Source: CAYJLF01 sp964371055 (GTDB lineage: Bacteria; Eisenbacteria; RBG-16-71-46; CAIMUX01). Taken from it: 64,000 nucleotides of DNA. The notes beneath the pieces were generated by a model. That model was given only the letters and a program-made list of their open reading frames with translations, had not been told where the DNA came from and did no database searches. This document shows positions 36,139-45,781 of the stretch, one piece after another (the first letter of the stretch is position 1; each line of letters starts with the position of its first letter). Position numbers and translations under genes: made by a program. Location: positions 79,332 to 143,331 of the forward strand of contig CAYJLF010000017.1 in assembly GCA_964371055.1 (NCBI GenBank), in the 5' to 3' direction.

Positions 36139-38166
36139 ATGTCGGATCACCGGTCGGCTCTGTTCTTCGCCGCTCGCCCCTCCGCCCGCTCGGTGCGCCC
36201 ATGCTTCGTCGTGATCGCGATCTTCGGGGCGCTCCTTGGTAGCGGGCTCACGGTCGTTCCATCGGCCGCCCAACCGATCGTCGTCACCGTCGACCCATCG
36301 GCTGACCGCCGGCCGATCAGCCCGCTCATCTACGGAGTCAACCTGGGGTCATCCGGAGAGTTCAGCGCGCTTCCCTATCCACTGCGGCGGTGGGGAGGAA
36401 ATGCCGTCACGCGGTACAACTGGACGAAAGATGCGACCAACCGCGCCTCCGACTGGTTCTTCATCAATCTGCCCGAGAGCTCCGACAGCACGAATCTGCC
36501 GGATGGATCGACCGCCGATCTCTGGCTCGACCAGACCCTGGGTGCGGGGGCGGAGGCGATTCTCACCGTGCCGATGATCGGCTGGACCGCCAGGGACCGG
36601 GTGAAGCGCTGGGGGTTTTCCGTGGCGAAGTACGGCCCGCAGCAGGAGACCGAGTGCTCGGCCTCCGGCTGGCCGTCCTGGTGCGAGGAGGATGCGGGCA
36701 ACGGCATCCTCCTGGACGGGACGCCGGTCGCAGACAACGACCCTCACGACACCTCCATCGAAGCCGGTCCCGCGTTCCTGCAAGGCTGGATGGGGCACCT
36801 GGAGGGGCGGTTCGGTCCGGCCGAGGCCGGCGGCGTGCGGTACTACGCGTTGGACAACGAGCCGATCCTTTGGAACCACACCCACCGCGATGTCCATCCG
36901 GAGCCGGTCGACCTGGACGAACTCTGGCAGCGAACCCAGGAGTATGCGGAGGCGATCAAGGCGGCCGATGCCGGAGCGCAGGTGCTGGGGCCGGTCGTCT
37001 GGGGCTGGTGCGCCTACTTCTACTCCGCCGCCGATGGCTGTCAGCCCGGTCCCGACATGGCCGCCCACGGCGGTCTGCCGCTCCTCGAGTGGTATCTGGC
37101 GCAGAATCGCGCCCGGGAACTGCAGACCGGGACGCGTCCGGTCGATGTTCTCGACCTCCACTACTACCCGCAGGCTCCGGGGGTGGCGCTCTCCGACGAT
37201 GAGTCGGTCGCGGCCTTGCGCCTGCGGTCGCTCCGCAGCCTCTACGACTCGACCTATGTCGACGAGTCGTGGATCGGCCAGCCGGTGCGGCTGATCCCCC
37301 GCGTGAAGGAGTGGATTGCCGCCCGGTGTCCCGGTGTGCGGCTCGCCCTGACCGAGTACAACTGGGGGGGCGATGAGGGAATCTCGAGCGCGCTGGCGCA
37401 GGCGGAGGCGCTGGCGATCTTCGGCCGGGAAGGCGTGGACATGGCGACCCGTTGGGTGGCGCCGCCCGCCGGCTCCAAGGTGATGGAGGCCTTCCGCCTC
37501 TACCTCGACCTGGACGGAGCGGGACGCGATCTGCTGCGGGGAGAGAGCGTCCAGGCTCTCTCCTCGGATGCCGTTGAAGTCGGCGCTTATGCCATCCTGC
37601 GCGAGGGAGGAACGGATACGGCTGTGCTCCTCTTCAACCGGGGGACTGGATCACGCCTTGTCCAACTCGCGGTGGCGTCGGCCGCGGACGGCGTGGCCGA
37701 GCTCTTCCGCTTCGATGCGACCCAGGACCTGGAGCCCGTGTCGCCGGTGACGGTGTTGGCGGGTCGGGTCGATCTCGAAGTTCCGGCGCGATCCGCGACG
37801 CTGCTCTTAGTCCCGCTCTCCGGGGCAGCGTCGACCGAAGGGGGCGGAGGGTGCAGCGAGGATGGTCCCTCCGCCCCCGGGGACGGTGCCGCCCCGCGGC
37901 TGAGCGCGCATCCCTCCCCCTTCACGCGATCGGTCATCATCGAATGTGCGACCGATCCCCGGACGGCTTCGGTCTTCCTTGACGTGATCGACGCGGCGGG
38001 CCGACGCATTCGATCTCTGCCGGAAGTGCGAACCGTCGACGGCCGGGCGGCCGCCACCTGGGACGGACGGACTGAAGACGGGAAGGAGGCGTCGGCGGGG
38101 TTCTACTTCGTCCGCGTGCGGGATGGTCGACACGTGGCCGTCGCGCGTCTGCTGCGGTTGCGATAG
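36139..38166 (+). CDS. Secreted GH44 family glycoside hydrolase with FlgD-like C-terminus
   Basis: The protein has 675 residues with a signal peptide. The catalytic domain matches glycoside hydrolase family 44 (endoglucanase/xyloglucanase): LIYGVNLGS, RWGGNAVTRYNW, DATNRASDWFF. Likely acid/base Glu241 lies in YALDNEPILW and the nucleophile Glu406 in LTEYNWGG. A beta-sandwich follows, then a FlgD-like C-terminal domain (LSAHPSPFTRSV, VIDAAGRRIRSL, ASAGFYFVRV). GGGAGG lies 9 bases before the ATG. It is a single gene and probably secreted to the surface to attack beta-glucans such as cellulose or xyloglucan. Confidence 0.88.
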   Translation: MSDHRSALFFAARPSARSVRPCFVVIAIFGALLGSGLTVVPSAAQPIVVTVDPSADRRPISPLIYGVNLGSSGEFSALPYPLRRWGGNAVTRYNWTKDATNRASDWFFINLPESSDSTNLPDGSTADLWLDQTLGAGAEAILTVPMIGWTARDRVKRWGFSVAKYGPQQETECSASGWPSWCEEDAGNGILLDGTPVADNDPHDTSIEAGPAFLQGWMGHLEGRFGPAEAGGVRYYALDNEPILWNHTHRDVHPEPVDLDELWQRTQEYAEAIKAADAGAQVLGPVVWGWCAYFYSAADGCQPGPDMAAHGGLPLLEWYLAQNRARELQTGTRPVDVLDLHYYPQAPGVALSDDESVAALRLRSLRSLYDSTYVDESWIGQPVRLIPRVKEWIAARCPGVRLALTEYNWGGDEGISSALAQAEALAIFGREGVDMATRWVAPPAGSKVMEAFRLYLDLDGAGRDLLRGESVQALSSDAVEVGAYAILREGGTDTAVLLFNRGTGSRLVQLAVASAADGVAELFRFDATQDLEPVSPVTVLAGRVDLEVPARSATLLLVPLSGAASTEGGGGCSEDGPSAPGDGAAPRLSAHPSPFTRSVIIECATDPRTASVFLDVIDAAGRRIRSLPEVRTVDGRAAATWDGRTEDGKEASAGFYFVRVRDGRHVAVARLLRLR

Positions 38167-38261
38167 GTCGTGACTGATATCGCACGAGTCAACAACCTCA
38201 CGGTTGATGCGATCACCCGAATCCACTGCGACGGCACAACTCCCTCCGTGACTGTATAAGG

Positions 38262-38287
38262 AACCACGATCTCAACCCGCCGTGGTT
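38262..38287. terminator. Weak candidate hairpin
   Basis: The arms AACCACG (38262-38268) and CGTGGTT (38281-38287) are complementary with a 12-base loop, followed by GTTT. It lies 96 bases after the GH44 stop. Confidence 0.3.
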
Positions 38288-38404
38288 GTTTCCCACTCGA
38301 TCGTGCGCTACACTGTCCGGCTCGCGAATGTGCGGCGGGCGCCGATGCCTGCCGGCATCCGCATTCCTACACATCGATCATAGACTTCAAGGAGGAGATA
38401 GGTG

Positions 38405-39559
38405 ATGACGACTCAAAAGACGGCGAGACTCGGCCCGTTCGTGCTGGCGCTCTCCGTTGCGGCTCTCGTGACCGGCGTCGCCCAGGCGGTCGACCGTCCG
38501 GCCGGGACGAACTACACCCCGCCCGCGGGCCCGCGCACGATTTCGGTCGTGCCGGCCTCGACCGCTCAGGAACTGCTGCAGTGCCTGGTCGGTCCTGACG
38601 TCACGATCCTGAGCGCCACCCTGACGACGGCGGCCGGCGCCGCCGGGACTTTCAGCGGCGCGTTGGGCGTCATCGGCTTCGACCAGGGGATCATTCTCAG
38701 CTCCGGCAACATCGCGACGCTGGTCGGCCCGAACACGGTCGATAACGCGACGACGCAGAACGGCCTGCCGGGCGACCCGGATCTGGATAACCTGATTCCT
38801 GGATTCACGACCTACGACGCCACGATCCTCGAGTTCCGGTTCTCCTGCGAGTCGTCGCAGAACGTGTCGTTCCAGTATGTCTTCGGATCCGAGGAATACA
38901 ACGAGTGGGTCGACTCGGACTACAACGACGTCTTCGGCTTTTTCCTCAACGGCGTCAATATCGCGGACGTACCGGCGGTCTGCAGCAACCCGAACATCCC
39001 GGTCGCGATCAACAACGTCAACTGCGGCAACCCGTACGTCGGTTCGGGCCCGAATTGCGACTGCTACCGAAACAACGACCTCGACGACGGTGGCGGGGCC
39101 ATCGACTCGGAAATGGACGGGCTGACCCAGGTGTTCTTTGCCACCGCAGCGATCAACCCGGGAATCAACAGCATTAAGATCGCGATCGCGGATGCCGGCG
39201 ACGACGTCCTCGACTCGAACGTCATGATCCGGTGCGAGAGCTTCACGTGCGCGGCGCCGCCGCCGGTCGGTGCCTGCTGCCTCTCGAGCGGGGCCTGCAT
39301 CACGCTGACCTACGATGACTGCTCCCTCCAGGGCGGTTCGTACTACGGTGACCTGGTTCCGTGCGTGCCGAATCCGTGCGCGCAGCCGACGGGCGCGTGC
39401 TGCTTCTCGACCGGGACCTGTCAGGTGACCGGCGAGGCCGGCTGCCTGCAGAACGGCGGGATCTACTACGGCGACGGCATCCCGTGCGAGCCGAATCCCT
39501 GCCCGCTCGTGCCCGTCGACGAGACGAGCTGGGGCCGGATCAAGAGCGACTACCGCTAG
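38405..39559 (+). CDS. Choice-of-anchor L domain secreted protein with C-terminal WGRIK motif
   Basis: The protein has 384 residues and a signal peptide. The domain contains IILSSGNIATL, DPDLDNLIPG, ATILEFRFSCES, YVFGSEEYNEWV and NDVFGFFLNG, the choice-of-anchor L pattern. Two Cys-rich repeats of ~36 residues follow (GACCLSSGACITLT, GACCFSTGTCQVTG, each with YYGD and PNPC). The end, DETSWGRIKSDYR, matches the small protein at 22290. GGAGG precedes GTG/ATG starts at 38402/38405. A likely surface or biofilm-matrix protein; anchoring mode unknown. Confidence 0.82.
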   Translation: MTTQKTARLGPFVLALSVAALVTGVAQAVDRPAGTNYTPPAGPRTISVVPASTAQELLQCLVGPDVTILSATLTTAAGAAGTFSGALGVIGFDQGIILSSGNIATLVGPNTVDNATTQNGLPGDPDLDNLIPGFTTYDATILEFRFSCESSQNVSFQYVFGSEEYNEWVDSDYNDVFGFFLNGVNIADVPAVCSNPNIPVAINNVNCGNPYVGSGPNCDCYRNNDLDDGGGAIDSEMDGLTQVFFATAAINPGINSIKIAIADAGDDVLDSNVMIRCESFTCAAPPPVGACCLSSGACITLTYDDCSLQGGSYYGDLVPCVPNPCAQPTGACCFSTGTCQVTGEAGCLQNGGIYYGDGIPCEPNPCPLVPVDETSWGRIKSDYR

Positions 39560-39623
39560 GCGAGTTCGCGGGCGAGACGAGACCGAGGGACGCGGCGATC
39601 GGTTCGCGGCGTCCGGAAGCGGA

Positions 39624-39659
39624 GAACCCCGGGGCGCCCATGGCGGCGTCTCGGGGTTC
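39624..39659 (+). terminator. Candidate terminator hairpin
   Basis: The arms GAACCCCG (39624-39631) and CGGGGTTC (39652-39659) are perfectly complementary around a 20-base, partly pairing loop, 65 bases after the choice-of-anchor gene. No T-run. Confidence 0.35.
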
Positions 39660-39766
39660 GCGCTTGCGCCCGTCCGGAGCTCCACCGAAGATCCGCCCGG
39701 CGCCGGGCCCGCCGGCTGCTGACCGGGGTCAGCGGAACCGCAACCGAGCGGCGCCGCGGAGGCTCC

Positions 39767-41755
39767 ATGCATACCGTGATCCGCGCCAGGGCGACTTGTG
39801 CTCGTGGTTCGTTCGGTCCTTGTCTCTCCGCCTGTCTCTGCATAGGGACCCTGATCGTCGCGAGTTGCGGAGACGACAAGCCCACACCGCCGCCCCAGCT
39901 TCCGCCGACAACTACCGATATCACGCCGCCGGCAACGATCCAGGATCTCGCTGTGACCGGTCCTCCGGCCCGCGAAGTCCGGCTGACCTGGACGTCGCCC
40001 GGCGACGACGGCGCGACCGGACGTGCGGCTCGCTACGAGATCCGCTATGCGGCCGGGGTCATGACCGACTCGAGCTGGTCCTCAGCGGAGATGGTTCCAT
40101 CGGTTCCCCTGCCGAAGGTCGGCGGACGCGCGGAAGCGCTGACCTTGACCGACATGCCGCTGGGACGGTGGTTCCTCGGGATCAGGACCGCGGACGAGGT
40201 GCCGAACTGGTCCGGCCTGTCCAACCAGGTGGAGGCGATCGTCGCCGATTTCGTCGCGCCGGCGCCGGTGACCGACCTGAGGGTCGTCTCGGAGGACACC
40301 GATGCCGTCATCCTGGCCTGGACCGCTCCGGGCAACGACGGAGCGGAGGGCCGCGCCGCGCGCTACGACCTCCGATCTTCCAGCAGCGTGATTCGTGAGC
40401 AGAACTGGGACGACGCCGTTCCGGTGCCGATGGCCCTCGCGCCCGATTCCGCCGGCGCGATCCAGCAATGGACCGTGAGCGATCTGGAACCGGAGCGGAC
40501 CTGGCACTTCGCCCTGAAGACCGAGGACGATTCGGCGAACTGGTCGACGATCTCCAACGACGTCATCGCGCAGACGGTGGACCGGGTTGCGCCGGCGGAG
40601 ATCAGCGACCTGACCCTGCAAGGTGGGGATGCCGGTCACCTCGTGCTGGCCTGGACGGCGACCGGAGACAACGGGAGCCTCGGCCGTGCGGCAGCGTATG
40701 ACCTGCGCCGATCGACCGCCTGGATCACGGAAGACAACTGGGAAGAGGCCACCCCGGTCGATGGTGTCCCGCGCCCGGGACCGTCCGGGGCGGTCGAGAT
40801 GATCACCTTGCCCGGACTCCCGTCCGGGGTGATGCAGTTCTTTGCGCTGCAGGCCATCGACGATGCCGGGCAGCGGTCGGGCCTCTCCAATCCCCTCGGT
40901 GTGCTTCCGGGAGAGCGCCCGATCCGGCGGCTGACCTACTCAGGCACCTCGCGCGGGATCTGGGAGAGGCCGGACTGGTCGCCGGACGGCCGGGAGATCG
41001 TCTTCAGCGCCCGTTGGGGAGCGAGCACCTCCGCGACGGAAGTCTACCGGATCCCTTCGGTCGGCGGATCGGTCGTGCGGATGACCAGCAACCTCGGGGA
41101 CGACTACTCGCCCGCGTGGTCCCCGGACGGGATGAAGATCCTGTACGTCCGGAGCGAGAGCGGGGCCGATCCAAGTGAACTCTGGACGATGGACCCTCGG
41201 GATCCATCGATCCGATCGAGGGTAACGCTGCACTCCGGGCGCATGCTGCAGGACTGTGCGTGGTCCCCGGATGGGACGATGATCGCGTACCAGGCGTATT
41301 GGTTCAGTCCACCGGAGATCATCCACGAGATCTGGACGGTCCCGGCGACGGGCGCGGGGCGGAGGCTCCTGACCGAGACCGGTCGGAACGGCTCGCCGTC
41401 GTGGTCACCGGACGGCACGAGAGTCGCCTTCCACTCGAACCGAGCCGGCGACTACGACCTCTGGGTGAAAGCCGTCGCCGAGGACGAACCGGTGCGGTTG
41501 ACCGATTCGGCCGCAAACGACCAGTCGCCCGACTGGTCGCCGGACGGAAACTGGATTGCCTTCTCCTCGAACCGCGCTGGTTTCCTCGATCTCTGGCTCA
41601 TGTCGACCACGAGCGACCAGTTTGTCCAACTGACGAAGGATGCGGCGCACGATCAGCGACCATCATGGTCTCCCGACGGGCGGCAGATCGCCTTCACGTC
41701 GAACCGCGAAGCGGACCAGTTCACCTTTGACATCTGGATCCTGCCTCTGGAGTGA
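39767..41755 (+). CDS. Lipoprotein with three FN3 domains and a TolB-like propeller
   Basis: The protein has 662 residues and a lipobox LIVASCGDD. Three fibronectin type III repeats (about 50-155, 158-262 and 265-375) each carry APA..I.DL, LTWTSPGDDG or LAWTAPGNDG, and GRAARYDLR. Six WSPDG repeats then form a PD40/TolB-like beta-propeller (DWSPDGREIVF, AWSPDGMKILY, AWSPDGTMIAY, SWSPDGTRVAF, DWSPDGNWIAF, SWSPDGRQIAF). Likely a surface-exposed binding protein; no catalytic residues seen. Confidence 0.85.
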   Translation: MHTVIRARATCARGSFGPCLSACLCIGTLIVASCGDDKPTPPPQLPPTTTDITPPATIQDLAVTGPPAREVRLTWTSPGDDGATGRAARYEIRYAAGVMTDSSWSSAEMVPSVPLPKVGGRAEALTLTDMPLGRWFLGIRTADEVPNWSGLSNQVEAIVADFVAPAPVTDLRVVSEDTDAVILAWTAPGNDGAEGRAARYDLRSSSSVIREQNWDDAVPVPMALAPDSAGAIQQWTVSDLEPERTWHFALKTEDDSANWSTISNDVIAQTVDRVAPAEISDLTLQGGDAGHLVLAWTATGDNGSLGRAAAYDLRRSTAWITEDNWEEATPVDGVPRPGPSGAVEMITLPGLPSGVMQFFALQAIDDAGQRSGLSNPLGVLPGERPIRRLTYSGTSRGIWERPDWSPDGREIVFSARWGASTSATEVYRIPSVGGSVVRMTSNLGDDYSPAWSPDGMKILYVRSESGADPSELWTMDPRDPSIRSRVTLHSGRMLQDCAWSPDGTMIAYQAYWFSPPEIIHEIWTVPATGAGRRLLTETGRNGSPSWSPDGTRVAFHSNRAGDYDLWVKAVAEDEPVRLTDSAANDQSPDWSPDGNWIAFSSNRAGFLDLWLMSTTSDQFVQLTKDAAHDQRPSWSPDGRQIAFTSNREADQFTFDIWILPLE

Positions 41756-41882
41756 CGAGGGGAATAGCCGCCGGGGGGCGTTGTGGGGGGTCCGGGGAGG
41801 CCGTGCGCGTCCTTTCAGGTCCTGTTAGAATGCGCGCGCATCCCGTGGCTCAGTAACCTGCCAGGGGAGAGGAGGATCCCGG

Positions 41883-43376
41883 ATGCAATCTGTCGCCATC
41901 GCCGTCGCCCTCTGCGTTCTCGTCCTGTCGTCCGCCGTCTCGACCGCGCCGGCGGCGGAGATCAGTCTCGATCCGGACCTCATCGTTCGCGATTCCCTCA
42001 TGAAGCGGGTCGAACGCCTCGCCGCGCCCGAGCTGGCCGGGCGGGTGGCCGGCAGCCCGGGTTACTTCGAGGCGGCGCGCGAGGCGGCCGCGGAGTTCGC
42101 CCGGCTCGGTCTGCATCCCGGGGGGGCGCCGGCCGGCTCGTGGTTCCAGGAACTGCCGATCGAGTACAACCCGATCGAGGAGTGCGCGCTGGCCCTGGTC
42201 GGGGCCGACGGTTCCGTCCGGGAGCTGGAGCTGGGCCGCGAGTACGCCTGCCGCGGTCTCACCGGATCGGGGGAGTTCACCGCACCGGTCGTCTTCGTGG
42301 GATACGGACTTTCCCTCCCGGACCTGGGCTACGACGACTACGCCGGGCTCGACGTGAACGGCAAGGTCGTGCTGGCGTTCAAGGAGGCGCCGCCGTTTCG
42401 GGCCGACTCGACCGGTTGGGGAGAGAGCTGGATGCCGCGGCCGAAAGGATTGGTCGCGGCGGCTCACGGCGCGCGCGGACTGCTGATCGCCCCCCGAGCG
42501 AACACCGACCGACCGCAGTGGCCGATCGCCAGCATGCTCGAGGGGGATGGTGCCTACGATCCCGATTTCCCGCGCATGCAGATCGATCTCGTGGCCGCGG
42601 AAGAGCTGGTGGCCAGCGCCGGACTCAGCCTGAGCGAACTCCAGACCCGCATCGACTCCACGCGCGCGCCGGCCTCGGCCACCCTTCCCGCCTCGGCCCG
42701 CATCGGGGTCCGCGCCCGCTACGAGCCGCGGCAGACCTCGGTCAACATCGTCGGTATCCTCGAAGGGTCGGATCCGGTGCTCAAGGAGGAGGTGATCGTC
42801 CTTGGAGCGCACCTCGACCATGTCGGAAGCCAGGGACCGGTCTACTATCCGGGTGCCAATGACAACGCCTCCGGCTCCGCCGCGGTCCTCGCCGCGGCCA
42901 AGGCGATTTCCCAGGCCCCGACTCCGCCCCGGCGCACCGTCATCTTCGGCCTCTGGTCGTCGGAGGAGGCCGGGCTCCACGGAGCGCACCGATTCGTGGA
43001 CGATCCTCCCGTGCCTCGGGAGCGGATCGTCGCCTATCTCAACTTCGACTGCGTCGGCCATGGTGACTCGATCCAGGTCGGGGGAGGGGAGACCTACCGG
43101 GCGCTCTGGGATATCGTTCGCGACATCGATCGCGCCGCCCGCGGCCTCGTGATCGAGGAGACCTGGGGCGGAGGCGGCGCCGACGCGGAGCCGTTCGAGG
43201 AAGCGGGGATTCCGAATCTCTACTTCGCGTCGCATTTCAGTTACGCACACCTTCACCGACCGACCGACACCCCGGAGACGTTGAACCCGGCCGTGCTGGA
43301 AGCGGTCGCGCGGCTGGGGGCCTCGACCGCGTGGAGGCTGGCGCAGGACGGAGTTCCGGTCGGAGCGGCGGAGTAG
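41883..43376 (+). CDS. Secreted M28 family zinc aminopeptidase
   Basis: The protein has 497 residues with a signal peptide. A PA-like domain lies in the middle (APVVFVGYGLSLPD, VNGKVVLAFKE). The M28 catalytic domain holds the zinc ligands and catalytic residues: GAHLDHVG, GANDNASGSAA, LWSSEEAGLHG, NFDCVGHGD and HLHRPTDTPETL. All appear present. It would release N-terminal amino acids from peptides in the periplasm or outside. GGAGAGGAGG lies before the ATG. Confidence 0.9.
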   Translation: MQSVAIAVALCVLVLSSAVSTAPAAEISLDPDLIVRDSLMKRVERLAAPELAGRVAGSPGYFEAAREAAAEFARLGLHPGGAPAGSWFQELPIEYNPIEECALALVGADGSVRELELGREYACRGLTGSGEFTAPVVFVGYGLSLPDLGYDDYAGLDVNGKVVLAFKEAPPFRADSTGWGESWMPRPKGLVAAAHGARGLLIAPRANTDRPQWPIASMLEGDGAYDPDFPRMQIDLVAAEELVASAGLSLSELQTRIDSTRAPASATLPASARIGVRARYEPRQTSVNIVGILEGSDPVLKEEVIVLGAHLDHVGSQGPVYYPGANDNASGSAAVLAAAKAISQAPTPPRRTVIFGLWSSEEAGLHGAHRFVDDPPVPRERIVAYLNFDCVGHGDSIQVGGGETYRALWDIVRDIDRAARGLVIEETWGGGGADAEPFEEAGIPNLYFASHFSYAHLHRPTDTPETLNPAVLEAVARLGASTAWRLAQDGVPVGAAE

Positions 43377-43625
43377 GCCCAGATGGCGGCGGTGGTCCCA
43401 GGAAGCTCACCGGGTGGTCGCTCATCGCACTGCACGCCACGCTGCCCTTCGTCCGAGCGGTGCTCTTCCCGAAAGTTGGCGGCTCCGCTATTCTCCTCCT
43501 GAAGGTGAGCGCGTCCGCACCGTTTGCCGGCGCGCCGTGGTCGGTTGTCCGTCCGGTCTGGGGTTGGAGGTTCTCGTTCGTGCCCGCGGGGATGTCTGTT
43601 CCCGTGCGCGTGAAAGGAGAGTCCC

Positions 43626-45101
43626 ATGCTGCCGAGGCCGTTCAGAGGGGAACGTCCGGGACCGGGGATGCCACCGGGCACGATCCTCCGCCGGGCACCG
43701 GTCCGTCTCCACCGGCTCCTGCCGTGGCTCGTGGCGGCCGGGATGGCCTGTCAGGGAGAGACTCCCGGTCCGACCACGGCGCCGCCGGACATCGACCCGC
43801 TGCCGGGGGACGAGGAGCTGGTCACGCCCGAGATTCCCGGAGCGCCGGTCGAATCGCCTGCCTGGACGGAGTGGATCCGGCAGAACCATGTCGTGATCCG
43901 GTCCCTGACCTCGAGCAACTTCACCGATCTCCGTGCCCTGCGTCCATACCTCGAATCCCGTCAGATCGTCGCGCTCGGCGAAAGCGGGCATGGCGTGGCC
44001 GAGTTCAACTCCGCCAAGGTCCGCCTCGTGCGCTTCCTGCACGAGGAGATGGGGTTCGATGTCATCGCCTTCGAATCCGGGTTCTTCGAGTGCGTCTCGA
44101 GCAACCTGCGCGCGGACAGCCTGGCGCCCGAAGAGCTGATGGCGAGGTCGATCTTCGCGGTCTGGCGGTGCGAGGAGACGCTTCCGCTGTTCGCCTACAT
44201 CCAGGAGACCAGGAAGACAGATCGGCCCCTCCACCTTGCCGGGCTCGATATCCAGCCAAGTGGTGGCGGCTCGGCCGATCGGCCCTCCTTCCTCCAGGAA
44301 GTCGTCTCTCATCTCGATGCCGGCTACGGCCGCCGGGTGCGGTCGATGGACTCGACGCTGGTAGCGGAGATGGGCCGCGGCTGGACCTCCTTCCAGCAGT
44401 ATGCCTCCAGGGAAGAGGCCGCACTGACGTCCGGATACGACAGCCTCTACTCCTTCCTCACATCTCACGAGGCGGAGTTGCGGCCCGGCTATCCCGGACA
44501 GGAGATCCTGCCCACCGTCGCGGCGCAGACTGCCTGGTGCAGCCGGAAACTCATCCAGATGGTACTGGCAGTCGACGAGGATCCATGGGAGATCCGGGAC
44601 GCCGCCATGTACACGAACCTGGGCGTGCTGCAGGGGCGTATCTACCCGGGCTCGCGCCTCATCCTCTGGGCGCACAATGCCCACGTTCGCCGCCTCAACG
44701 CCACCGTCATGCTCCGCTTTGGCATGGGCGATCTCATTGCCCGGTACTGGGCCGACCGGTACTACGTCATCGGCCTCTACATGCTCCGGGGACGGGCGGC
44801 TTTCAACGACCGGACGGTCTACGAGATCGGCCCGATCCAGGACCGGAGCTTGGAGTCGATCGTCTATCAGGCTCGGCGGAAGTATGTCTTCGTGGACGTG
44901 CGGGGACAACCCGCCGTGGCCGGCAACTCCTGGATGACTGACGAGAACGTCACCGCCCGGGAGTGGGGGCTCTACGATGTGCCGATGGAGCTGCGTTCGC
45001 AGTACGACGGACTCCTCGTCATCGACACGGTCCGGCCGCCGGCCTACCTGGCGAAGTCAGGGGCGGAGCCGCCGGGATCGGCGCCGACGGACCGGTGGTA
45101 G
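43626..45101 (+). CDS. Erythromycin esterase-like protein, exported
   Basis: The protein has 491 residues. An exported N-terminus (LPWLVAAGMAC) may be a weak lipoprotein signal. The body has ALGESGHGVAEF, VIAFESGFFE, AVWRCEETLPL, EIRDAAMYTNL and LILWAHNAHVRR, matching the erythromycin esterase family (EreA-like). Only some members hydrolyse macrolides; many environmental ones have unknown substrates, so resistance should not be assumed. A GGAGAG ribosome-binding site lies just before the ATG. Confidence 0.82.
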   Translation: MLPRPFRGERPGPGMPPGTILRRAPVRLHRLLPWLVAAGMACQGETPGPTTAPPDIDPLPGDEELVTPEIPGAPVESPAWTEWIRQNHVVIRSLTSSNFTDLRALRPYLESRQIVALGESGHGVAEFNSAKVRLVRFLHEEMGFDVIAFESGFFECVSSNLRADSLAPEELMARSIFAVWRCEETLPLFAYIQETRKTDRPLHLAGLDIQPSGGGSADRPSFLQEVVSHLDAGYGRRVRSMDSTLVAEMGRGWTSFQQYASREEAALTSGYDSLYSFLTSHEAELRPGYPGQEILPTVAAQTAWCSRKLIQMVLAVDEDPWEIRDAAMYTNLGVLQGRIYPGSRLILWAHNAHVRRLNATVMLRFGMGDLIARYWADRYYVIGLYMLRGRAAFNDRTVYEIGPIQDRSLESIVYQARRKYVFVDVRGQPAVAGNSWMTDENVTAREWGLYDVPMELRSQYDGLLVIDTVRPPAYLAKSGAEPPGSAPTDRW

Positions 45102-45244
45102 ACGCGAGGAGCGCCAGGGCCGCGAGTCCGGCCGGGGCCGGGGATGGGACCTTCCCGCTTGACGGCGCGGCCGGCCTGGGTTGACCTAGGTCAATCTGTC
45201 TCCCGCGCGGCGCGGGTAGGCTCGGGTCCGTCGGAGGAATCTTC

Positions 45245-45742
45245 ATGCCACAGGCCCGGCTCATCGTTCTCCTGGCAGTTCTGATCAGCGTCTCCGTCGG
45301 AGCGGGGATCGGCGTCGGTGGTTTCACTTTCGTGGCGGCACGCGGAGGATCGTACTTCTCCAACGACCCCGCCGCGTGCGTCAATTGCCATATCATGCGC
45401 GAGCAGTTCGACGGCTGGGAGAAGGCCTCCCATCACACGGTGGCCGTCTGCAACGACTGTCACCTGCCTCACGAGAGCCTCGGGGCCAAGTTCATGGTGA
45501 AGGCGAGCAACGGCTACCATCACTCGCAGGCCTTTACGCTGCAAAACTTCCACGAACCGATTCGGATCAAGCCGGGGAACGCGGCGGTGCTGGAGGCCAA
45601 CTGCCTGCGCTGCCACGGCGAGATCACCGAGGAGATCACGGCCCACGGGACCCTGGGGGTGCCGGCCGATCCCGAGAGGAAGGCGGATCTCTACGGCTGC
45701 GTCCTGTGTCACCAGGAAGTGGGGCACGGTCCGCGCCGCTGA
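45245..45742 (+). CDS. nrfH: NrfH tetraheme quinol dehydrogenase
   Basis: The protein has 165 residues, with one N-terminal membrane helix (about residues 7-30) and four CxxCH heme sites: CVNCH (45), CNDCH (69), CLRCH (120) and CVLCH (152). This is the NapC/NirT/NrfH family; NrfH takes electrons from menaquinol and passes them to NrfA. The stop is 39 bases before nrfA. GGAGG precedes the ATG. Confidence 0.93.
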   Translation: MPQARLIVLLAVLISVSVGAGIGVGGFTFVAARGGSYFSNDPAACVNCHIMREQFDGWEKASHHTVAVCNDCHLPHESLGAKFMVKASNGYHHSQAFTLQNFHEPIRIKPGNAAVLEANCLRCHGEITEEITAHGTLGVPADPERKADLYGCVLCHQEVGHGPRR

Positions 45743-45781
45743 GGAACGTCCGTTCACCGCAATGTCTGGAGGAAGGCTCTC

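Noticed and set aside
43626..45101. Macrolide resistance from the erythromycin-esterase-like gene
   Set aside because: Family membership alone does not show macrolide hydrolysis; the context is that of secreted housekeeping enzymes.
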